Shown here one piece after another: positions 16,627-24,170 of a stretch of DNA of 45,847 bases. Position 1 is the first letter of the stretch. Each line of letters opens with the position of its first letter. This stretch comes from Burkholderiales bacterium (GTDB lineage Bacteria > Pseudomonadota > Gammaproteobacteria > Burkholderiales > Burkholderiaceae_C), in assembly GCA_947453625.1 (NCBI GenBank), contig CANGHK010000042.1, positions 1-45,847 of the forward strand, read 5' to 3'. A program made the translations under genes and the position numbers. Below the pieces are notes generated by a model. It worked only from the letters and a program-made list of their open reading frames with translations. It made no database searches and had not been told where the DNA came from.

Positions 16627-16852
16627 CTGATCGACAACCTTCGATGTCGACAAGCCTATCGAGCCAAAGTACATGCTCAAAGTGATGCAGGAAACCCCAA
16701 AAAATTTGCGGATTTTCTGCGATTCCGGCCCATGTCGGCCTGGGTGCTGGCTACTCGTTAGAACCCTGAACGAGGTCGGCCCGGCTTGCCGTACAGCAGC
16801 CTTCGCGCCGCGGGCCTTGGCGTCACCACAGCAATGGAATTGAGAGCCCCCC

Positions 16853-17845
16853 ATGAAACCCAGCCCTGACGCAGCGTCCCGCCGCCACCTCCTCACCGCT
16901 GCCGGCTCGGCCGTATTGGGCGCTGCGCTGCCCGGCCTGGCGCTGGCCCAGTCCGACTGGCCGAGCAGGCCGATCCGTTTCTTCGTACCCTTCCCGGCGG
17001 GCGGCGGCGCCGACCTGGGGGCGCGCGTGATCGCCGCGCACATGGGCAATGCCTTCGGCAAACCGGTGCTGGTGGAGAACCGGGCGGGCGCCGATGGCGC
17101 GCTCGCAGCGCAGGAGGTGCTCAAGGCGGCACCCGACGGCCACACGCTGTACTTCGGCACGGCGACCTCGATGTCCTACGTGCCCTCGCTGAAGAAGGTC
17201 CCGCCCTACGACCCGGTCGCCGATTTCACGCCTATCTCCAACCTCTGCATCTTCACCTTCTACCTGGCGGTGGCGCCCAACCTGCCGGTCAACAATTTGG
17301 CCGAACTGGTCGCCTACGCCAAGGCCAATCCCGGCAAGCTGAGCTACGCCACCGGCAACAGCACCGGCATCGTGGCGATGGCCTCGCTGATCGAAGCCAA
17401 CAAGCTCGACATGGTCCGCGTGCCCTACAAGGGCGAGGCGACGGCGGTCATCGACCTGGTCGGCGGGCGGGTGCCGCTGATGTTCGTCACGCCCGCGGTG
17501 CTGCCACAGTTGCTCAAGGAGAAGTTCCGCCTGATCGCCGTGCTCTTGCCAGAGCGCACCCGGACCTTTCCCAATGTGCCGACGATGGCCGAGGCGGGTC
17601 AGCCGCTCGTCAACATCCGACCCTGGGGCGGCTTGCTGGGTCCGGCCAGGATGCCCAAGGAACTGGTCGACCGGATCTCGAAAGACTTCAACCTGATCAT
17701 GCGCCGACCCGATGTGGTCGAGCAGTACGACAAGCTCGGGCTGCTGCCCACGCCGTCGACGCCCGATGTCATGGCGGCCCAGGTGAAGGATCAGCTGGGG
17801 ATCTGGTCGCGCACGATGCGCGCGGCCGGTATCGAGCTGGAATGA
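16853..17845 (+). CDS. Bug-family (TctC-like) periplasmic solute receptor 1
   Basis: 330 residues. The N-terminus SRRHLLTAAGSAVLGAALPG ending in ALA-Q looks like a twin-arginine export signal. The mature part carries Bug landmarks: WPSRPIRFFVPFPAGGGADL, a VENRAGADGALAAQ loop, APDGHTLYFG, and YDPVADFTPIS. Bug proteins bind carboxylates, amino acids or aromatic acids for TctAB-type transporters or sensing. No TctA/TctB gene is in the window. It is followed at 60 bp by a second Bug gene. Confidence 0.88.
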   Translation: MKPSPDAASRRHLLTAAGSAVLGAALPGLALAQSDWPSRPIRFFVPFPAGGGADLGARVIAAHMGNAFGKPVLVENRAGADGALAAQEVLKAAPDGHTLYFGTATSMSYVPSLKKVPPYDPVADFTPISNLCIFTFYLAVAPNLPVNNLAELVAYAKANPGKLSYATGNSTGIVAMASLIEANKLDMVRVPYKGEATAVIDLVGGRVPLMFVTPAVLPQLLKEKFRLIAVLLPERTRTFPNVPTMAEAGQPLVNIRPWGGLLGPARMPKELVDRISKDFNLIMRRPDVVEQYDKLGLLPTPSTPDVMAAQVKDQLGIWSRTMRAAGIELE

Positions 17846-17904
17846 CGCGCGCGCCGCGGGACGGCACGTTGCTGGCCCTCTCTTTGACCTGACAGGACTT
17901 GAAC

Positions 17905-18900
17905 ATGACATTGCAGCACCTCAGCAGGCTCAGCGCGTTGGCCCTCGCGATTTTCTGCACCGGCGCGATCGCCCAGAGCACCACCCCGACGGCAGCTCAG
18001 AAGTGGCCGGTCAAGCCCATCAAGTGGATCATTCCCTACACCCCCGGCGGCATCACCGACAACGCCACGCGCATGGTGTTGCAGAAGGTGCAGGAGCAGA
18101 CGGGCTGGGCCATCGTGGTCGAGAACAAGCCGGGCGCGAACTCCTTGCTCGGTGCCGACATCGCGGCCAAGTCGCCGGCCGATGGCTACACCTTTCTCAC
18201 CGTCATCGCCGCCCATGCCGCCAACGCCACGCTGTACGCCGGGCGCATGCCTTACGACCCGGTCAAGAGCTTTGCACCGGTCTCGCTGGTGGGCATCGCA
18301 CCGCTGATCATGACCGCCAGCAACGCCTTTCCCGCCAAGGATGTCAAGGACTTGATCGCCTTTGCCAAGGCCAACCCCGACAAGGTCTCCTTCGGGTCAT
18401 CGGGCATAGGCGCAGCGGCTCACCTGACCACTGAGTTGTTCAAGCAGACGACCGGCGTCAACATGCTCCATGTGCCGTACAAGGGCACCGCGCCGGCGGT
18501 TCAGGACTTGATGGGCGGGAGTATTCAAATCCTGGTCGACACCCCCAGCGCGCTGATGCCGCTGGTGCGCGGCGGCAAGATCCGCGCGCTCGGCATGTTC
18601 TCCGCCAAGCGCCTGCCCAGCGTGCCCGAGGTAGCGACGCTGGCCGAGGCGGGCGGGCCGGCGCTCGAGGCGTCGACCTGGGTCATGTTCCTCGCGCCCG
18701 CGGGTGTGCCGCGCGACCTGGTCAATCGGCTGGCCGCCGAGACGGCCAAGGCCGTGGCCTCTCCCGAACTCAAAGCCAGGTTCGAGGCGCTGGGCATCGA
18801 GCCGGTGGGCAACTCGCCCGAGCAGGCGGCGCGCTTTCTGGACGACGAAATCGCCAAATGGGCCAAGGTCATCGCAGCGGCCGGGGTAAAAGCGGAATAG
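17905..18900 (+). CDS. Bug-family (TctC-like) periplasmic solute receptor 2
   Basis: 331 residues from ATG at 17905, with a Sec signal (LSALALAIFCTGAIAQ). Bug signatures include WPVKPIKWIIPYTPGGITDN, VENKPGANSLLGADIAAKSP, YDPVKSFAPVS and a LHVPYKGTAPAVQDLMGG ligand-loop region. ACAGGACTTGAAC precedes the start; a TTG two codons earlier is possible but less likely. It is tandem with receptor 1 and may share its transcript. Ligand unknown. Confidence 0.88.
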   Translation: MTLQHLSRLSALALAIFCTGAIAQSTTPTAAQKWPVKPIKWIIPYTPGGITDNATRMVLQKVQEQTGWAIVVENKPGANSLLGADIAAKSPADGYTFLTVIAAHAANATLYAGRMPYDPVKSFAPVSLVGIAPLIMTASNAFPAKDVKDLIAFAKANPDKVSFGSSGIGAAAHLTTELFKQTTGVNMLHVPYKGTAPAVQDLMGGSIQILVDTPSALMPLVRGGKIRALGMFSAKRLPSVPEVATLAEAGGPALEASTWVMFLAPAGVPRDLVNRLAAETAKAVASPELKARFEALGIEPVGNSPEQAARFLDDEIAKWAKVIAAAGVKAE

Positions 18901-18982
18901 CGGGCGGGTGATGCGCCTGGGACAGGGAATTCAAAAAACCTTTCCCGCACGCAGGCTGCCGCACCCGGCCCCGCGTCAGCCC

Positions 18983-19978
18983 TCAATCGAGCTTGAGGTT
19001 GAGCTTGCGGATCACGCCGCCCCAGCGTTCGTACTGCTCCTTGACCGAGGTGGCGTGGTCGGCGGCGCTGGAGGCCACGATCTCGCTGGCGCCGTCGGCG
19101 TAGAGCTTGGCCACGTCGGGGTCTTTCAGCGCGCTGGCCAGCGCCGCGTTGACCTTGTTGAGCAGGTCCGGCGCCATGTTGCGCGGGCCGAAGAACTGCA
19201 TGCCGCCGGTCACGTCCACGCCCGGCACGCCGGCCTCGGCCATGTTGGGCAGCTTGCCCAGCGCGGTATAGGGCTTGGGGTCGGTGTAGGCCAGCATCTT
19301 CACCTTGCCACCCTTGGCATTGGCGATCGCCGTGGTGGGGCCGTCGAACAGGAAGTCGACCTGACCGCCCATCAGCGCCAGGCCGGCGTCGGCCGAGCCC
19401 TTGAACGGGATATGGGTCATCTGGGTGCCGGTGGCCTGCTGCATCAGCTCGGCCACCAGGTGCGAGGTCGAGCCCAGCGAGTACGACGCGTAGTTCAGCT
19501 TGCCAGGGTTGGCCTTGGCGTGCTTGATCAGGTCGGCCACGCTGTTGAACGGCGAATTGGTCGGCACGGTGAGCACGGTCGACGAACGCGCTGCGAACAT
19601 CACCGGCGTCAGGTCCTTGAACGGGTCGTAGGGCAGCTTGGTGAACAGGTGCGGGTTCTGTCCCGCGGTGACGCTGATCGTGTAGAGCAGGGTGTGGCCG
19701 TCGGCCGGGGCGCGCACCACCTCCATCGTGCCCAGGATGGAGGACGCGCCGGGCTTGTTGTCGACCAGCACGGTCACGCCCAGCGCCGATTGCAGCTTGG
19801 CCGCCAGCAGCCGCGCCTGGATGTCGGTCTGGCCGCCGGCCGGGAAGGGCACGACGATGCGCACCGTCTTGCCCGGCGTCGGGAAGGTCTGCGCCCGGGC
19901 CGCTGCGGGCAGGCCGACGAGCGTGGCAGCCACCGCTGCAGACAGCAGGGTGCGCAGGAAGAGAACACGGGACAACAT
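18983..19978 (-). CDS. Bug-family (TctC-like) periplasmic solute receptor 3
   Basis: 331 residues from ATG at 19978, with GGAGGTTTCCCC upstream (strong ribosome-binding site). Sec signal FLRTLLSAAVAATLVGLPAA ending ARAQ. Motifs are VRIVVPFPAGGQTDIQARLL, VDNKPGASSILG, YDPFKDLTPVM and THIPFKGSADAGLALMGGQV. It converges on receptor 2, leaving 82 bp between them, and is transcribed in its own unit, with a G-quadruplex motif about 90 bp upstream. Ligand unknown. Confidence 0.88.
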   Translation of the reverse strand: MLSRVLFLRTLLSAAVAATLVGLPAAARAQTFPTPGKTVRIVVPFPAGGQTDIQARLLAAKLQSALGVTVLVDNKPGASSILGTMEVVRAPADGHTLLYTISVTAGQNPHLFTKLPYDPFKDLTPVMFAARSSTVLTVPTNSPFNSVADLIKHAKANPGKLNYASYSLGSTSHLVAELMQQATGTQMTHIPFKGSADAGLALMGGQVDFLFDGPTTAIANAKGGKVKMLAYTDPKPYTALGKLPNMAEAGVPGVDVTGGMQFFGPRNMAPDLLNKVNAALASALKDPDVAKLYADGASEIVASSAADHATSVKEQYERWGGVIRKLNLKLD

Positions 19979-20067
19979 GGGGAAACCTCCGTTATGAGCC
20001 AGGGTATCGTGAAGCAATCCGGGCTCGCGGCGGTCGGGGAATCCACTGAGGACTGGGGATTTAAACG

Positions 20068-20088
20068 CCCATTCCCATTCCCATTCCC
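20068..20088 (-). promoter_or_regulatory. G-quadruplex motif upstream of Bug receptor 3
   Basis: On the minus strand four GGG tracts are separated by identical 3-base AAT loops (20068-20088). This is an ideal intramolecular quadruplex pattern, in the same strand as the Bug receptor 3 transcript and 90 bp before its start. It could equally be a simple tandem hexamer; whether it folds or is transcribed is unknown. Confidence 0.5.
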
Positions 20089-20126
20089 GTGGTCCGAGTC
20101 GCCGCACAGCGCGCCTACCGCTGGCG

Positions 20127-20630
20127 TCAGCCCGAAAAGTAGCGCTGCCCGTCGTAGCGCGGGTCGGGTTCGCTGATCGGCTTGAGGATGCCATTGCAAC
20201 GCGCGATCACGGTCTCGCCAACGCTGAACAGCCCTTGCGAGAACACCAGGCTGTTGGCCACCCGCAGCACCTGCATGCGGCCTTCGATCCAGGCCCCGAC
20301 CTTGGCCGGCGCGATGAAGTCGCAGGTGACGTTGACGGTGGTGAAGTAGCGGTTGACCCGTCCTTCGATGTTGCTGCCCATCAGCAGCAGCATGTCCGCA
20401 AGCGTCATGATCATGCCGCCGTGGCAGGTGCCGCCGGGGTTGCAGTGCCGCGTCTCGACCCGCAGGCCGAGCACGAAACGTTCACCCTCCATGCGCCCGT
20501 ACAAGGGGCCGATGCCGTCGATGAAAGGGTTGACCGGCATGCGCATCAGGCTGAAGCCGGCCGGCTGTCCGTCGTCGGCATCCTGGCCTGGCGTGGCGTC
20601 CGACAGCGGGGGGCTGGGCGGCAGGGTCAT
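20127..20630 (-). CDS. PaaI-type hotdog-fold acyl-CoA thioesterase
   Basis: A 167-residue protein with the hotdog thioesterase core: TRHCNPGGTCHGGMIMTLAD (central helix with the HGG motif), then RYFTTVNVTCDFIAPAKVGA and a WIEGRMQVLRVANSLVFSQG strand pair. Members hydrolyse aryl- or acyl-CoA thioesters, often clearing stalled CoA intermediates. Its start codon overlaps the stop of the upstream unknown gene by 4 bp (ATGA), implying coupled translation. Confidence 0.85.
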   Translation of the reverse strand: MTLPPSPPLSDATPGQDADDGQPAGFSLMRMPVNPFIDGIGPLYGRMEGERFVLGLRVETRHCNPGGTCHGGMIMTLADMLLLMGSNIEGRVNRYFTTVNVTCDFIAPAKVGAWIEGRMQVLRVANSLVFSQGLFSVGETVIARCNGILKPISEPDPRYDGQRYFSG

Positions 20631-21190
20631 GGCAACACCCTCGGTTGTTCGGTGGTCATGCGGCTCAAGTCCATCTCAAACTCCGGTTCAGGGATGGGCG
20701 GTCTGCAGACCCGCCGGGTCAGGCCGACATCGAGCAGCCCGGCAGGTGCGAAAGGGTCGGCCAGCAGCGGGTTGCCCAGTGTTGGCGGGTGCTTGGCGAT
20801 GGCTGCAAAAGCCGCCGCCGCGGGCAGGGGCACTGTCAGGCGTGCGGGCTCGATCAGCCAACAGGCCATCGCGCTTGTCGCTGCAGGCGTCGCGGTCGGG
20901 GGCAAGCTGGATTGGAGGGTGGCCATGGCGAGCATCTGAGCGCAAGCGTAGGCAGTGGCCGGGTCGGCGTCTTGCGACAACTGGGCGCGCAGGCCGGCCA
21001 TTGCTCTCCGCCAGGCCGGGCGCCCGACGCGTCGGGTGAAGGGCTGCGGCCAGATCGCTGCCCCGACACCCAGGCCTGGCCTCGCCGCCCGAGCCAGCAG
21101 GGACGGGCTGCAGCCTGCCATCGCCAGCCGGCAGAATCCACCGCACAGCAAGGCAGCGGCCCGATCGCCTGTCGGGGCGCCCGCCTTCAT
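20627..21190 (-). CDS. Hypothetical protein upstream of the thioesterase
   Basis: About 187 residues from ATG at 21190, Ala-rich, with no recognised motif (for example DADPATAYACAQMLAMATLQ and PLPAAAAFAAIAKHPPTLGN). Reasons to accept it are the ATGA overlap with the thioesterase, G/C-rich third positions and absence of a better frame in the interval. The ATG lies 24 bp from the divergent NUDIX start; a longer form to 21223 would overlap that gene. Function unknown. Confidence 0.4.
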   Translation of the reverse strand: MKAGAPTGDRAAALLCGGFCRLAMAGCSPSLLARAARPGLGVGAAIWPQPFTRRVGRPAWRRAMAGLRAQLSQDADPATAYACAQMLAMATLQSSLPPTATPAATSAMACWLIEPARLTVPLPAAAAFAAIAKHPPTLGNPLLADPFAPAGLLDVGLTRRVCRPPIPEPEFEMDLSRMTTEQPRVLP

Positions 21191-21213
21191 CAAACACAAC
21201 GAGGAGACTTCCG

Positions 21214-22020
21214 ATGCGCTCACCCCATCCGACCGCCGTCACGCCCCGCCTGGCGGCCACCACATTGATCGTGCGCGACGGCGATACCGGGCTCGAGGTG
21301 CTGATGGTGCGCCGCTCGCTGCAGGCCAGCTTCATGCCCGGCGCCTATGTGTTTCCGGGCGGCGCGGTCGATGACGCCGATGGCGACGCCCACCACCTGG
21401 ACGCTTGCGACGAATCGCCCGCGCGGCTGGCCCAGCGCATAGGCGCGGTGACCGAGGTCGGCGAGCAGGCGCTGGCCTTTGCGGTGGCGGCCCTGCGTGA
21501 ATGCTTCGAGGAATGCGGCCTGTGGCTGGGCGCGCCCGATCACCACGCGCCGGCCGCCGGCTGGGCCACGCTGCGCGCCAGGCTGCATGCCGGCGAGACG
21601 CTGGCGGCGCTGGTGGCGGACGCCGGCGGACCGCTGCCCACCAGCACGCTGCAACCCTGGAGCCGATGGGTCACGCCGGTCGGCCTGCCCAAGCGCTTCG
21701 ACACGCTGTTCTTCGTCGCCCGCGCGCCGGCCGGTCAGGTGCCCGAGGTCGATGCCGGCGAGACCACCACGCTGGCCTGGGTGAACCCGCCCGCTGCGCT
21801 GGACGCGTTGGGGCGCGGCGAGTTTCCGATGGAATTCGCCACCGTCAGCACCGTCGAATCGCTGCGGCCCTTCGCCAGCGTGGCCGAGTTGCTGGCCCAT
21901 GCCGCCGCGCAGACGCGGCTGCCGCCACTGCACCCGCGCCTGAAACTGGATGCGCAGGGTCGCATTGCCGGCGTGCTGGTGCCGGGACAGGCCGGCTACG
22001 ACCAGGCCCACGGCGCCTGA
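21214..22020 (+). CDS. NUDIX hydrolase (NUDT19/RP2p-like)
   Basis: 268 residues. The NUDIX box is split: FPGGAVDDADGD (about 47-58) and, after an insertion of about 30 residues, ALRECFEECG (residues 93-102) with the metal-binding glutamates E99 and E100. This interrupted arrangement is typical of the NUDT19-like group, some of which cleave CoA derivatives. Strong GAGGAG ribosome-binding site. It is divergent from the thioesterase pair; a CoA-related substrate would fit that neighbourhood, but this is inference. Confidence 0.82.
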   Translation: MRSPHPTAVTPRLAATTLIVRDGDTGLEVLMVRRSLQASFMPGAYVFPGGAVDDADGDAHHLDACDESPARLAQRIGAVTEVGEQALAFAVAALRECFEECGLWLGAPDHHAPAAGWATLRARLHAGETLAALVADAGGPLPTSTLQPWSRWVTPVGLPKRFDTLFFVARAPAGQVPEVDAGETTTLAWVNPPAALDALGRGEFPMEFATVSTVESLRPFASVAELLAHAAAQTRLPPLHPRLKLDAQGRIAGVLVPGQAGYDQAHGA

Positions 22021-22364
22021 GCCTGCTGGCTGCCAAGCCATGCCGGCCCTGCGCGCTGGTTGATGCGGCACATGGTCAGTGAGCCGGTTGCCTGCGGTCG
22101 ACGGCGCATCCCGGTTCGACACTTGAGGACGCCAGCCCCTGGGGCGTTTGACCTGGGATTTGAAACCTGCATCGAAATGTCCCAAAGTCGCCTCGGCGCT
22201 TGCCTGCCGGCAGGCGCGGCGGGCGATGCACCCGGTGCGCCTGCAACACTGTCCGAGCCGAGAGGAGACCGTATATCGAATGATCCTGTGAATTGGAATT
22301 CGCAAGAAGTCAAATGCGGCGCTAGACTTATGCGTTCACCTCAACCCAACAGGACCTTGTCGCA
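22021..22364. other. Intergenic region before the H-NS-like gene
   Basis: No coding frame was supported. The last 100 bp become AT-richer (around 22270-22330), as expected for the H-NS gene promoter, but no confident -35/-10 pair was found. A short inverted repeat (CAGGCGC…GCGCCTG, about 22210-22245) may follow the NUDIX gene; it has no T-run. Confidence 0.4.
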
Positions 22365-23042
22365 ATGGCCACTCTCGCCGGAATTCAAAAGCAAATCGCC
22401 GACCTCGAAAAGCAGGCCGAGGCCATTCGAAAGGCAGACGCCGTGACGGCGGCCACGAAGGCCAAGGAACTCATTGCCCGCCACAACCTGACTGCCGAAG
22501 ACCTGGGGCTGACCACCCAAGCTGCCCCAACGGCCCAACCCGCCAAGTCCGCCAAACCCGCGGCCGTGAAGCAGGCCGCCGTCAAGCCCAAAGCCGCAGG
22601 CAGGCCTGCCGGGGTCGCCAAGTACCAGGATCCGAAGACGCTCAAGACCTGGACCGGCACGGGCAAGCCGCCTGGCTGGATTGCCGGGGCGAAGAACCGT
22701 GACAAGTTCCTGATCAGCGCTAATTCCGCAACACCGGTCGCACCGGCCGTTGAAAAAGCGCCTGCACTGGGTGCCGTCGTGACCGTGCAGGCCACGAAAG
22801 CGCCCCGCGCAAAGGCGGCGCCGGTAGCCAAGCCTGCCTCGCCCGAAGTCGCGGTCAGCAAGGCCAAGGCCCCCAAGGCGCCGAAGGCTTCCAAGGCGGC
22901 ACAGGAGGCAGTGCCGGTGGCCCCGGTGAAGAAGGCCGCCATCAGGAAGGCAGCGGCCAAGAAGGTTTCCGACGTTGCCGCGGTCATTGAGACGGCAAAC
23001 GACACCGTCGCCGTGGCACCCACCCAGACCGCTGGCGACTGA
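22365..23042 (+). CDS. H-NS-family nucleoid protein with long Ala/Lys-rich tail
   Basis: 225 residues. Residues 1-45 form the coiled-coil oligomerisation part (IQKQIADLEKQAEAIRKADA). The DNA-binding loop is at about 87-117: YQDPKTLKTWTGTGKPPGWI then AGAKNRDKFLI, matching the TWxGxGxxPxW core that inserts into the AT minor groove. The rest, about 105 residues, is Ala/Lys/Pro/Val-rich and resembles the tails of histone H1 or the AlgP type. Ordinary H-NS is about 100-135 residues, so the tail roughly doubles it. It would silence AT-rich and acquired DNA; the tail probably adds nonspecific DNA affinity. Confidence 0.85.
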   Translation: MATLAGIQKQIADLEKQAEAIRKADAVTAATKAKELIARHNLTAEDLGLTTQAAPTAQPAKSAKPAAVKQAAVKPKAAGRPAGVAKYQDPKTLKTWTGTGKPPGWIAGAKNRDKFLISANSATPVAPAVEKAPALGAVVTVQATKAPRAKAAPVAKPASPEVAVSKAKAPKAPKASKAAQEAVPVAPVKKAAIRKAAAKKVSDVAAVIETANDTVAVAPTQTAGD

Positions 23043-23315
23043 GAGGCTGAGAGTTTTTCGATCATGCCCGCTCTCCACGCCAAAACGCACCCGCTCGTCG
23101 TTGCAAATGCTCGCCATAGCCCGGGCTAGGTCTGCGCTTTACGCTTAGACAGAGCACGTTTTCGCACCTTGCTCGGTCACGCTCGAATTCCTCTCAGCCG
23201 CTGATTGATTCGACGGGTACCGCGAAGCAAGTCGCGTTACCCGGTCGCATCAGTGGCGGCGGCGACAGCCCGATGGGTTCGCCGGGAGTAGGGTGGGTGG
23301 GTGCGAAACCTGGGG
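23043..23315. other. Intergenic region downstream of the H-NS-like gene
   Basis: No supported gene. It contains the inverted repeat listed separately. No T-rich terminator directly after the H-NS stop was identified apart from GAGAGTTTTTCG at about 23049, which lacks a clear stem. Confidence 0.4.
23214..23243. repeat. 12-bp inverted repeat (hairpin)
   Basis: CGGGTACCGCGA (23214-23225) pairs with TCGCGTTACCCG (23232-23243) with one mismatch around AGCAAG. It lies 170 bp after the H-NS-like stop and 70 bp before the degraded gene. There is no adjoining T-run, so it is not a standard terminator. Confidence 0.55.
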
Positions 23316-23820
23316 TCAGCCACATCGCGGCCTTCCGGCCCCGGTGTTGCTCGCCTCGTCTTGACCCCTTGCCAGGACTGCGACAGCGTTCAGGTCACCG
23401 GCGTCGAGCAGGTCTCGCTCGTTGATCCAATCCAAGCGGTCGGTGCCATCTTTGCACTGAAGCGCCCAGAAGTCGTGCAGCAGCACGCATCGCTGCGTCG
23501 ACGGCGCCCAGACCGGCGCGCAAGCCGCTCGCAACGGCGGCCGGTTCATCCCACCGACCCCAGTCGTCGTTTTTGGGCCTGGCCCGGAGCAGCCAGCGGC
23601 GGTTCGTGATGCGGACGAATCGCGGCGCCTCGTCGCCCGGGAAGGACATGAACTGGACCATCGCCTCAGGTGCCACGCCGGCCTGGCCAGGCTTCCAGAA
23701 GTCCTTGCTCGCAGGAGGCAGGTTGGGCGGCCAGCATAGGATGTCGCATCTCTTATCGTCTCCAATTTGAATCCACTTTGACGCCGATTTATAGCCAAAT
23801 ACCCGGTATAAATATTGCAT
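23316..23820 (-). pseudogene. Unknown protein gene, probably frameshifted
   Basis: From ATG at 23820 the frame reads MQYLYRVFGYKSASKWIQIG and continues as plausible protein through APRFVRITNRRWLLRARPKN and DDWGRWDEPAA. It then becomes Arg/Ala noise. A second frame takes over near 23545 with STQRCVLLHDFWALQCKDGT and DRLDWINERDLLDAGDLNAV, ending at 23316. A single one-base shift would join them into about 165 residues. The 5' end is AT-richer than its surroundings, suggesting foreign origin. Family not recognised. Confidence 0.4.
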
Positions 23821-23858
23821 GAACCCATCTTGAGTCGGAAAAATGTACTATCCGCGGC

Positions 23859-24170
23859 ATGTCGTTCTGCAGAGTTCAAGAAATAGCGGTCATCGGCGCC
23901 GGGCTCGCCGGGGTTGCTTGCGCCCGTGCGCTGACGCAGGCCGGGCACTCGGTGCGCGTCGAGTGGGCACCCAAGCGGGCCGCCGGGAGTTTGCCGTCCG
24001 AGGAAGACGGTCGGTGCTTTGAGCCCGCGCCCAGCATGCCTGCGCTGCGTCGCCGCCGGTTGGATGGCGCGGCTGCCACCGGGTCCTTCGCCGGTGACGG
24101 CCTGACCGAGGGCATCGCAGTGAGGCGGCGCGATTACCGCTGCCGCGCCAACAAGGCTGCTCGTGGCTGA
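23859..24170 (+). pseudogene. Renalase-like FAD/NAD-binding oxidoreductase, truncated remnant
   Basis: ATG at 23859 leads into EIAVIGAGLAGVACARALTQ and AGHSVRV, a textbook Rossmann FAD-binding start like renalase-type amine oxidases. After about 40 residues similarity is lost, and the frame ends at 24170, overlapping the photolyase start by 8 bp. Full-length relatives have about 330 residues, so this is an N-terminal stub with the rest deleted or degraded. A flavoprotein of this kind next to a photolyase gene would be a sensible former partner. Confidence 0.55.

Noticed and set aside
23301-23609. Forward frame in the H-NS/photolyase spacer
   Set aside because: Arg/Ser-rich with no natural-looking segments; the reverse frames are better.
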